Source of the DNA: Thiobacillus denitrificans
GTDB lineage: Bacteria; Pseudomonadota; Gammaproteobacteria; Burkholderiales; Thiobacillaceae
Assembly: GCA_020723405.1 (NCBI GenBank)
Contig: DYIY01000019.1
Span: 1 to 56,236 of the forward strand
Length of the DNA: 56,236 nt
Direction of reading: 5' to 3'
Shown: positions 31,689-38,693 of the stretch, piece by piece
Layout: the number at the start of each line of letters is the position of its first letter
How positions within the stretch are numbered: position 1 is the first letter of the stretch
Notes under the pieces: model-generated
What the model was told of the DNA's origin: nothing
The model's input: the letters and a program-made list of their open reading frames with translations, nothing else
The model's database searches: none
Made by a program: the position numbers and the translations under genes

Positions 31689-33785
31689 TCAGCCGGGTGG
31701 GGGTTCCCGGTCCGGGTGCCGATGCCGGGACAACAGGCGCAGGAAGGTGTCCCCATCCCCCGGTCCGAGCAACGCCACCCCCGCCAGGGCGGCGGCCGGA
31801 GCGATACCCAGGCGACCGAGCAGCAGGGCCGGGTCTTGTCCCTCCCCGGCCAGCAGACCCAGGGTTTTGCCGTGGCGATGATGTTCCCGGACGAAATCCC
31901 TCACCCAGGCAAGACCGGCCAGCACCCCCAGGGAGACCGGGTCGGCGGGAAGCAGCACGGCATCGAAGAGGACCGGCGGGCTCGCATCGGCGCTGGCGTC
32001 TGCCACCAGGGACCGCTTGCCCGCCAGGCTGATGCTGCCCAATCGGGGCGCCACGACGCGCGGCACGGCACCGGCTGCTGCCAGGGTTTTCGCTAGACCA
32101 GGCAGGGCCCGGCCTTCCACGCCGTCCGCCACCAGGATCGCCACCTTGCGGGTGGCCACGCTGCCATCCCCGGGATAGGCGGTCTGGGAGAGGCGGGGGG
32201 AGTGGGGGTAGTTGGGGGCCCCGGCGGCATCCCCCTCTGCGGGTTGGGGCAGATCCATGCCCAGGGCGGCGGCCAGCCGCCGGGCCATCCCGTCGTCCAC
32301 GTGGCGCAGACGGGCCACGACCCGGGCGCGGATGGCGGGGACGGTCACCCGGGCCAGCTCAAAGCGGAAGGCTTCCTCCACGTGGGCCTGTTCCGCCGGG
32401 TCCAGGCTGGCGAGGAAGAGGCGGGCCTGGGCGTGATGCTCGGCGAAGCGGGCCGGCTTTTCCCGCAATTTCCGGGCGTCCGGCAGAGGGGCGGGCCAGG
32501 TGGCGAAGCCGGCTCCGCCGGCCTGGAAGGGGCAGCCTCCGGCCAGGCTGTTGGGTTCGTAGGCCACCCGCCCCTGGGGGACCATCTGGCGCTGGATGCC
32601 ATCCCGCTGGTTGTTGACGGGTGGAAGCCGAGGTGCGTTGACGGGCAGCTCATGAAAGTTCGGCCCCCCCAGACGGGACAACTGGGTATCCAGGTAGGAG
32701 TGGTGGCGCCCTGCCAGCAGGGGGTCTTCGCTGAAGTCGATGCCCGGCACCACGTGGGCGGTGCAGAAGGCGACCTGCTCGGTCTCGGCGAAGAAATTGT
32801 CCGGATTGCGGTGCAGCACCAGCCGCCCCACCCGGCGCAGGGGGCAGAGCTCCTCCGGGATGAGCTTGGTGGGGTCCAGAACGTCGAATGGCCAGTCTGC
32901 CGCCTCCGCGTCGCTGAATACCTGCAACCCCAGTTCCCATTCGGGAAAACAGCCGGCCTCGATGGCTTCCCACAGATCCCGGCGGTGGAAATCCGGATCG
33001 GCGCCGGCCAGTTTGACCGCCTCGTCCCAGACCAGGGAGTGCACGCCGGCCCGGGGCGTCCAGTGGAACTTGCACATCCGGGCCTCCCCGGCCGCGTTGA
33101 CCAGGCGGAAGGTATGCACCCCGAAGCCCTGCATCATCCGGTAGGAACGGGGGATGGCCCGGTCGCTCATCAGCCAGCACAGCATGTGGGTGCTCTCGGG
33201 CATCAGGGAGACGAAATCCCAGAAGGTGTCATGGGCGGAGGAGGCCTGGGGCATGCCATGGTGGGGCTCGGGGCGCACCGCATGCACCAGGTCGGGGAAT
33301 TTCATGGCGTCCTGGATGAAGAATACCGGCATGTTGTTGCCCACCAGGTCCCAGTTGCCTTCCTCGGTGTAGAACTTCACCGCGAAGCCGCGCACGTCGC
33401 GCACCGTGTCGCTGGATCCCCGTTCGCCGGCCACGGTGGAGAAGCGGACGAATACGGGGGTGCGCTTGCCCGCTCCGGCGAAAGGTGCGGCCCGGGTCAG
33501 GGCGCGCAGATCGGCTTCGCATTCGAAGTAGCCGTGGGCGGCGGATCCCCGGGCGTGCACCACCCGCTCCGGTATCCGCTCGTGATCGAAGTGGGTGAGC
33601 TTCTCCCGCAGGATGAAATCCTCCAGCAGCAGGGGGCCCTGGGGGCCGGCCTTGAGGCTGGTCTGATTGTCGGCGATGGGGACGCCCTGGTTGGTGGTGA
33701 TGGGGGCCGTGGCCGGGCCGTCAGGTCCGGCGGCGGATGCGGTGGGGTGGCGGGCTTGGGGGCTGCGCTTGGTGCGGATGGTCAT
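31689..33785 (-). CDS. katE: Large-subunit (clade 2) catalase, KatE/HPII type
   Basis: 698 residues. The catalase core shows the distal histidine in [18 protein letters not shown], the asparagine in [11 protein letters not shown], and the proximal haem-ligand tyrosine in [21 protein letters not shown]. The C-terminal 150 residues form the flavodoxin/DJ-1-like domain of large-subunit catalases ([40 protein letters not shown]...[13 protein letters not shown]). It breaks down hydrogen peroxide and is normally a stationary-phase or stress enzyme. The N-terminal 40 residues are Pro/Ala/Thr-rich. GGGAG lies before the ATG. It is 23 bp from the hemerythrin gene and probably cotranscribed with it. 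Confidence 0.96.
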   Translation of the reverse strand: MTIRTKRSPQARHPTASAAGPDGPATAPITTNQGVPIADNQTSLKAGPQGPLLLEDFILREKLTHFDHERIPERVVHARGSAAHGYFECEADLRALTRAAPFAGAGKRTPVFVRFSTVAGERGSSDTVRDVRGFAVKFYTEEGNWDLVGNNMPVFFIQDAMKFPDLVHAVRPEPHHGMPQASSAHDTFWDFVSLMPESTHMLCWLMSDRAIPRSYRMMQGFGVHTFRLVNAAGEARMCKFHWTPRAGVHSLVWDEAVKLAGADPDFHRRDLWEAIEAGCFPEWELGLQVFSDAEAADWPFDVLDPTKLIPEELCPLRRVGRLVLHRNPDNFFAETEQVAFCTAHVVPGIDFSEDPLLAGRHHSYLDTQLSRLGGPNFHELPVNAPRLPPVNNQRDGIQRQMVPQGRVAYEPNSLAGGCPFQAGGAGFATWPAPLPDARKLREKPARFAEHHAQARLFLASLDPAEQAHVEEAFRFELARVTVPAIRARVVARLRHVDDGMARRLAAALGMDLPQPAEGDAAGAPNYPHSPRLSQTAYPGDGSVATRKVAILVADGVEGRALPGLAKTLAAAGAVPRVVAPRLGSISLAGKRSLVADASADASPPVLFDAVLLPADPVSLGVLAGLAWVRDFVREHHRHGKTLGLLAGEGQDPALLLGRLGIAPAAALAGVALLGPGDGDTFLRLLSRHRHPDREPPPG

Positions 33786-33808
33786 GGCTTCGATCTCCCA
33801 GTGGAGGC

Positions 33809-34375
33809 TTATCTGGCCGCCGTGGCCGGGCCGCGGTGGGCTTGGGAACGCGGATGGGCATCAGCGCCGCTCCGGCGCGCCTCCGCCCGGGCCCGGCCCT
33901 GGTCCAGCCGGGACTTCAGCGCAGCGCTGTCCAGTTCCTTGGTCTGACGGGCCTGGGGGAACATCTCCCCTTCCTCTTCCTTGACGTGGTGCTCCACGTA
34001 TTCGCACAAGACGATCACCCGGGCATCGAACTTGTCATCGCCCGGCGCCGTGGCCTCGATCCGGGCGATCAGATCCCGGGCCGTGGCGTGTTCCACGTCC
34101 GCCTCGTCCATCAGGTGGCTGTCCAGGCCTGCAGCGCGCAGAGCCGGATAGAGAACGCGCTCCTCCAGGTCGGCATGGGCGGCGATGGCCGCGCACAACT
34201 GGCGGGCCAGGCTCTCCCGGTCGGCGGCGGTCCGGCCGGCTTCCCCGGCGTCGAGCAGGCGGCGGTACTGCCGGTACAGTTTGCGTACCAGCCGATGCTC
34301 GGCAATCAGGTCGGCGAAGGGGTCGTCATCCTGGCGTTTACGGGGTTTGGGTGAGCGTTCGGTGGAATTCGGCAT
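33809..34375 (-). CDS. Hemerythrin HHE domain protein
   Basis: 188 residues. The start MPNSTERS is chosen because GAGGAG lies 7 nt upstream. Iron ligands of the HHE fold are visible in order: IAEHRLVRKLY, IAAHADLEERVLYPAL, DEADVEHATARDLI and VLCEYVEHHVKEEEGEMFPQA. Such four-helix proteins bind a non-haem diiron site and sense or bind oxygen or reactive species. The C-terminus is basic and unstructured (RLDQGRARAEARRSGADAHPRSQ). It precedes katE on the same strand and is divergent from csbD. Confidence 0.9.
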   Translation of the reverse strand: MPNSTERSPKPRKRQDDDPFADLIAEHRLVRKLYRQYRRLLDAGEAGRTAADRESLARQLCAAIAAHADLEERVLYPALRAAGLDSHLMDEADVEHATARDLIARIEATAPGDDKFDARVIVLCEYVEHHVKEEEGEMFPQARQTKELDSAALKSRLDQGRARAEARRSGADAHPRSQAHRGPATAAR

Positions 34376-34678
34376 GGCGTGTCTCCTCATGAGGGGGTGA
34401 GGCGGGGCGATCCCGCCGGACCAATCTGGTCCGATTCCCCACCCTTGGGCAGCGGCGTTACTCCCGTCTCCAGGTAGGACAACGCCGACACGTTTCCAGG
34501 ACGAAGCGTTCCTACGCGCGGACCTCCGCTTGTCCTACAGACCCCTTCCGGCCCACCGCCCTAGAGTGGGGGTACGACCCGGACACCCGCCAGGGTGGTA
34601 TTCGAGGTCGCCGCCGGTGGTCCGAACAGGCGCGTGCCGCCGGTGGTTGTCCGACACATTTCGCCGCGGGAGCAAGTG
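34376..34678. promoter_or_regulatory. Divergent stress promoter region with repeated GTCCTAC motifs
   Basis: About 300 bp without a gene. Three related elements cluster here: GTAGGACAACGCCGAC (34474-34489, inverse of GTCGGCGTTGTCCTAC), AAGCGTTCCTACGC (34504-34517) and CTCCGCTTGTCCTAC (34524-34538). The first and last form the inverted pair GTAGGACAA...TTGTCCTAC. They resemble the element between the NarL-type regulator and the BON gene. The rest, up to the csbD Shine-Dalgarno (GGGAG), shows nothing specific. Confidence 0.55.
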
Positions 34679-34918
34679 ATGAACTGGGATCGCATCGAAG
34701 GAAACTGGAAACAGCTCAAGGGCAGGGTGAAGTCGCAGTGGGGCCGGCTGACGGACGACGACTTCGACGTGGTGGCCGGCCAACGGGAGCAAATGGCCGG
34801 CAAGCTCCAGGAGCGCTATGGCATCGCCCGGGACGAGGCGGAAAGGCAAATCCAGGAGTGGGAGGGTGGCTATACCGACCAGTGGCTGGAGCAGGACGAG
34901 CGGTCCCCCCGCCTTTGA
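34679..34918 (+). CDS. CsbD family stress protein
   Basis: 79 residues. MNWDRIEGNWKQLKGRVKSQWGRLTDDDFDVVAGQREQMAGKLQERYGIARDEAERQIQEWEGGY is the CsbD (YjbJ) pattern throughout. These small helical proteins are strongly induced by general stress and in stationary phase; their biochemical role is unknown. The ATG has CGGGAGCAAGT upstream. It leads a forward set with DUF1328, YqjD-like and YqjE-like genes, a common proteobacterial envelope-stress grouping. Confidence 0.94.
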   Translation: MNWDRIEGNWKQLKGRVKSQWGRLTDDDFDVVAGQREQMAGKLQERYGIARDEAERQIQEWEGGYTDQWLEQDERSPRL

Positions 34919-34974
34919 ACCCGGGTTCCCCCCGGGCTTGTCAGCCCGGAGGGGGCCGCCACCGGAGCGCCACC

Positions 34975-35142
34975 ATGCTGAATGCCACCGTCGTCTTCCT
35001 GATCATCGCCATGATCGCCGCCCTGCTGGGCTTCACAGGCATTGCCGCCAGCGCCGCCGGACTCGCCAAGCTCGTCTTCGGCGTGTTCCTGGCGCTGGCC
35101 ATCGCCACCTTCATCCTCGGCCATCTGCGCCGGGACTCGTAA
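34975..35142 (+). CDS. DUF1328 (YtjA-like) small membrane protein
   Basis: 55 residues, two membrane helices: LNATVVFLIIAMIAALLGF and GLAKLVFGVFLALAIATFILGHL, with the family's GFTGIAASAAGLAK between them. DUF1328 proteins are small inner membrane proteins seen with CsbD and BON genes in stress regulons. CGGAG lies about 9 nt before the ATG. Its role is unknown. Confidence 0.92.
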   Translation: MLNATVVFLIIAMIAALLGFTGIAASAAGLAKLVFGVFLALAIATFILGHLRRDS

Positions 35143-35200
35143 AGCCTGCCATGTGCACCACCTGGTGCACCGCCACTTTTCCACACCAAGGAGACTTGCC

Positions 35201-35479
35201 ATGAATCCCCAACAAGAAGCCGCCGGCCGGGTCGATGCCCGGTTCGGCAACCCATCCGATCCGGCCGCCAGCAGCAACGCCCCCAGCGAAGGGGGGGCGG
35301 CTGGCGCCGCCGGCCGCCTGGCCGGACAGATGGCCGAACAAGCCCGGGAACGGGCGCGTCAGGCCCTGGGCAGCACCACCGCTGCCATCCGGGAAGAGCC
35401 CTTCCGGGCCATCCTCATTGCGGCCGTGGTGGGGGCCGCTCTGGCCATGCTCTTCAAGCGCTGCGGCCGGGGTGGTTGA
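35201..35479 (+). CDS. YqjD/ElaB-like (DUF883) membrane-anchored protein
   Basis: 92 residues, AAGGAG 8 nt before the ATG. A low-complexity N-terminus rich in Ala/Gly/Ser is followed by an amphipathic helix (GQMAEQARERARQALGSTTAAIREEP) and one C-terminal membrane helix (FRAILIAAVVGAALAMLFKR), the plan of the YqjD/ElaB/YgaM family. YqjD is an inner membrane protein that can bind ribosomes in stationary phase. The following gene encodes a YqjE-like protein, as in the E. coli yqjCDEK operon. Confidence 0.85.
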   Translation: MNPQQEAAGRVDARFGNPSDPAASSNAPSEGGAAGAAGRLAGQMAEQARERARQALGSTTAAIREEPFRAILIAAVVGAALAMLFKRCGRGG

Positions 35480-35512
35480 GGCAGCCAGTCTGCGCCGGCC
35501 AGGGAGGGTGCC

Positions 35513-36148
35513 ATGATCCGGCCGTTGCCGGGACAGCGGGCGGCGACGGCCAAGGCCGGCGGGGACCGGGCAGACGATCCGGAGAGCCGGGCGGGCGGCG
35601 ATGCCCATGCCAGCCTGGCCACGTTGGGGCGCCGGGCAGTCCTGTGGGCGCTGCTGGTCAGCGCGCTGCTGTTCGCCATCCTGTTTGGTGGGCTGGCACT
35701 GCTGCTTGTGGCGCTGCTGCCGCCCGCCAGCCTGCATGCACCCTGGCTGCTCTGGCTGGCGCCCGGCTTGCCGGCCTTGCTGGCCCTGGCCGCTTCCCTG
35801 GGCCTGGCGCGGCGGCCCCACGGCCGGCCGGCCGGCGCAGCCGGAGAAGGCGGCTCCCCAGCCGGATCCGGGGCTGGGCCGGGCTTGCCGGATTCGCTGG
35901 CCCGGATCTTCGGCCTGGGTGACGGAACTTGGGCGCGAAGTGGCACGTCCACGGCCCTGGCGCGGTTGCTTGCCGACAGTCTGGCCCGCCGTTGGACCCG
36001 CCATCCCTGGCGCACGGTCCTGCTGGCCGCCGGCATCGGCGCGCTCCTGGCCTGGCTGGGCCCCCGGCGGCTCCTGGCCGCCTGGCCATGGGGTCTGCGG
36101 CGGGTCCCCGGAGCATTGCTGGCCGCGCTGCTGCGTCGTTGGGTTTGA
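35513..36148 (+). CDS. YqjE-like (phage holin family/DUF1469) membrane protein
   Basis: 211 residues. The first part resembles YqjE: SLATLGRRAVLWALLVSALLFAILFGGLALLLVALLPPASLHAPWLLWLAPGLPALLALAASLGLARR, two to three membrane helices. A Gly/Ala/Pro-rich linker leads to a second region with basic SLARRWTRHPWRTVLLAAGIGALLAWLGPRRLLAAWPWGLRRVPGALLAALLRRWV, which resembles a further YqjD/YqjK-type tail. It may be a fusion of two small components of the yqj cluster. Length exceeds YqjE alone (about 130). Confidence 0.65.
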   Translation: MIRPLPGQRAATAKAGGDRADDPESRAGGDAHASLATLGRRAVLWALLVSALLFAILFGGLALLLVALLPPASLHAPWLLWLAPGLPALLALAASLGLARRPHGRPAGAAGEGGSPAGSGAGPGLPDSLARIFGLGDGTWARSGTSTALARLLADSLARRWTRHPWRTVLLAAGIGALLAWLGPRRLLAAWPWGLRRVPGALLAALLRRWV

Positions 36149-36189
36149 AGGATGAGAATACGGGGGGAGGGACATGTCATGAGGAGTCG

Positions 36190-37515
36190 ATGATGCTGGA
36201 CGTGCTGCGAAGCCTGACGCGCATACCCCATGCGCCGGTCATCCTGATGCTGCTGGCGGGGATCCTGCTCAGCGCCAACGAGGTGGTCCATCGGCGATCC
36301 CTGGCCCTTCTGGAGAATGGCATCGCCCTGAGCGATTCCCGTTTTTCCGCCATGCGGGTCCTGCAACTCATGTCCGATGCCGAGGAGGGGGTCCGGGAAT
36401 TCTTTCTCGACGGACACGAATTCCACCTGGCCGGCCTGCGCCAGGCGGAACGGGACTTGCCCACCGCCAGTCGCGGCGCCCATTCCCTTCTGGCCCGGAT
36501 CGACCCCGGGGATCCCGGGCTGGTCACGGCCCTGAACGGACGTTTGAGCGCCCGTCTGGAGGATTTGTCCCGGGTGGAATGGCTCGCCCGGCAGGGCCGG
36601 CGGGAGGAGGCCTGGGCCACCCTGGTGAGCAGCGATACCCACAGGCAGCGGGACGCCTTGCGTGGGGCGATCCAGGGGGTGCTGGGCAAGGTCGCGGTGA
36701 TGCAAGGGCAGATGCGCGAGTCTCTCAGGCAGGACATAGACTTCAATCGCTGGGTGGTCAACGCCTTCATCCTCCTTTCCGCCCTGGGCATCCACCGGCT
36801 GTTGCGCGGTGCCCAGATGGCCGCCACCCGCCAGCACAGCGAAAAGATCTGCCTGGAAGCGGAGGTGGCCCGCCGTACCCGGGACCTGCGGGCCCTGGCC
36901 AGTTACCTGATCCACACCCGGGAGGATGAGCGCTACCGCATGGCCAGGGAGCTCCACGACGAGCTGGGGGGACTGCTTTCGGCGCTTCGTCTCGATGTGG
37001 CCCGCTGCCTGCGCATCCAGCTCCTGCCGGCCCAGGCCCGGCAACTGGGTGAATCCATATCCGCGAGCCTGGCGGAAGGCATTGCCCTGAAACGTCGGAT
37101 CATCGAGAACCTGCGCCCCTCCACGCTGGAGCATCTGGGCCTGATGGAAAGCCTGACCCAGTTGTGCCGGGAGACCGCCCGGCTGCTGGAGATTCCGGTC
37201 CAGGAGAATCTGGTTTCCGTGAAACTGGATCGGGAAGTGGAACTGACCCTCTATCGCGTCACCCAGGAGGCTTTGAACAACGTGCGCCTTCACGCCCAGG
37301 CCCGGGAGGTCCGGGTCAGTCTGGAGCGGGTGGAGAACCGGGTGGTCCTGGAGGTGCGCGACGACGGGCGGGGCTTCGCTCTGGATCAGGTGCCCCTGGG
37401 ACACCATGGCCTGGCCGGCATGCGCCTGCGCGTGGAAAGCCATGGCGGCGAACTGCTCGTCCAATCCGCGCCGGGCCAGGGGTGCCGCATCACGGCGCGC
37501 ATTCCGGCGTCGTGA
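36190..37515 (+). CDS. Sensor histidine kinase, HisKA_3 type, with CHASE3-like sensor
   Basis: 441 residues; GAGGAG precedes the ATG. TM1 (APVILMLLAGILLSANEVVH) is followed by about 180 helical periplasmic residues resembling CHASE3 (ALSDSRFSAMRVLQLMSDAEEGVREFFLDGHEFHLAGL), then TM2 (VNAFILLSALGIHRLL). The HisKA_3 dimerisation domain has REDERYRMARELHDELGGLLSALRLD with the phospho-histidine, then RRIIENLRPSTLEHLGL. HATPase_c shows TLYRVTQEALNNVRLHA, LEVRDDGRGF and HHGLAGMRLRVESHGG. Kinases of this class pair with NarL/LuxR-type regulators; the only such regulator here is at 30513-31142, at the opposite end of the stress genes. Confidence 0.93.
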   Translation: MMLDVLRSLTRIPHAPVILMLLAGILLSANEVVHRRSLALLENGIALSDSRFSAMRVLQLMSDAEEGVREFFLDGHEFHLAGLRQAERDLPTASRGAHSLLARIDPGDPGLVTALNGRLSARLEDLSRVEWLARQGRREEAWATLVSSDTHRQRDALRGAIQGVLGKVAVMQGQMRESLRQDIDFNRWVVNAFILLSALGIHRLLRGAQMAATRQHSEKICLEAEVARRTRDLRALASYLIHTREDERYRMARELHDELGGLLSALRLDVARCLRIQLLPAQARQLGESISASLAEGIALKRRIIENLRPSTLEHLGLMESLTQLCRETARLLEIPVQENLVSVKLDREVELTLYRVTQEALNNVRLHAQAREVRVSLERVENRVVLEVRDDGRGFALDQVPLGHHGLAGMRLRVESHGGELLVQSAPGQGCRITARIPAS

Positions 37516-37547
37516 TGGCAGACCCTTCCCTCTGCTAACCTGGGGGC

Positions 37548-37763
37548 ATGGCCAAGCAGAAATTCCCCCTCCATCCCCGCCACCCCGAGCGCATCTGCTG
37601 GGGCTGCGGCAAGTATTGCCCGGCCGATGCCCTGATCTGCGCCAACGGGTCGGGACGCACCGAACACCCCTGCGAGGTGCTGGGCAACGACTGGTACACC
37701 TGGGGGGATTGGGCCCGGGATTACGCCGACCCGGCGGGCCTGCCCGACGATCCCACCCGGTGA
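37548..37763 (+). CDS. DUF3079 family protein
   Basis: 71 residues, KFPLHPRHPERICWGCGKYCPADALICANGSGRTEHPCEVLGNDWYTWGDWA, the whole-length DUF3079 pattern. Four cysteines in CWGCGKYCPADALIC suggest a zinc or other metal site. The function is unknown. It is a single gene between the kinase and the convergent diguanylate cyclase gene. Confidence 0.9.
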   Translation: MAKQKFPLHPRHPERICWGCGKYCPADALICANGSGRTEHPCEVLGNDWYTWGDWARDYADPAGLPDDPTR

Positions 37764-37787
37764 CGGGGCGGGTGAGGCCCCGGGACC

Positions 37788-38693
37788 TTACTCTTCGCTG
37801 TTGAAACCATCCCGCCACAGACAGACCCGGTTGCCGCCTTCCGAACGGGCGATGAGCTGGGCCCGTTCCACCCGTTCCAGGGTCTCGTCGATGAAGAAGA
37901 TGGGGTCCAGGCTGACCACGCCGAAGGAGGCGGTGAGGCGGATGGTGCGGTCTTCCACCGGAAAGCCCGTGGCGGCCAGTTCCTCGCGCAGGCGGTTGAG
38001 CAGGTTGCCGGCCTGGTCCAGGTCGGTGGTGGGCAGGCAGAGCAGGAATTCCTCTCCCCCCAGCCGGTAGATGGTGTCGTAGCCGCGCAGGTGGCCGGCA
38101 AAGAAGGCGGCCACGGCCTTGAGTACCGCATCCCCCACCCGGTGGCCGTGCTCGTCGTTGATGCGGGCAAAATGGTCCAGGTCCACGAAGCAGATGGTGC
38201 AGGGCTGGCGGGTGCGCTGCACCCGTTCCACTTCTTCGGCCAGGCGCAGGTTCACGGCCTGGCGGTTCCACACGCCGGTGAGCTTGTCCACGGCCCCCAG
38301 GCGTTCCATGAGTTCCTGTTCCAGGCGGCGTAGCAGTTGGCGGATGCGGCCGGCCACGGCCACCAGGGCGTCGTAGTCGTCGGGAGCGATGGGCTGGCCG
38401 GCGCTCTGGGCCAGCAGCAGGTGGCGGGCGATGCCGTGCAGGGACTGGTGGACCACTTGCAGGGCGGCCAACCCGGGTTCGCCGTGCAGCCGGGTGCCCC
38501 CCTCGCCGTGCAGCCAATGGCCCAGACCGCAGCGCAGGTGGGCATCCTCCACCAGGTCGTCCGGGCTGGGGGTGCCGCCGCAGATCAGTTGGCGGTTGAG
38601 GCGGGACAGCCATTGGGTGTGGCTGGCCAGGGCCCGGTCCACTTCGTGGAGATGGGCCAGGGTTTCCGCGTGCAGGGCTTCAGGCTGGGGCAT
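37788..38693 (-). CDS. dgcZ: Diguanylate cyclase with N-terminal CZB zinc-sensor domain (DgcZ-like)
   Basis: 301 residues, no membrane segment. The N-terminal chemoreceptor zinc-binding domain has HTQWLSRLNRQLI, the characteristic DLVEDAHLRCGLGHWLHGEG (Cys/His) and VVHQSLHGIARHL. The C-terminal GGDEF domain (about 140-295) has an intact active site YRLGGEEFLL and an RxxD product-inhibition site (RGYD) five residues upstream. E. coli DgcZ has the same plan and is inhibited by zinc. It makes cyclic di-GMP. Its start overlaps the end of the GGDEF-EAL gene by 14 bp, so both are in one operon with the binding protein upstream. Confidence 0.93.
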   Translation of the reverse strand: MPQPEALHAETLAHLHEVDRALASHTQWLSRLNRQLICGGTPSPDDLVEDAHLRCGLGHWLHGEGGTRLHGEPGLAALQVVHQSLHGIARHLLLAQSAGQPIAPDDYDALVAVAGRIRQLLRRLEQELMERLGAVDKLTGVWNRQAVNLRLAEEVERVQRTRQPCTICFVDLDHFARINDEHGHRVGDAVLKAVAAFFAGHLRGYDTIYRLGGEEFLLCLPTTDLDQAGNLLNRLREELAATGFPVEDRTIRLTASFGVVSLDPIFFIDETLERVERAQLIARSEGGNRVCLWRDGFNSEE

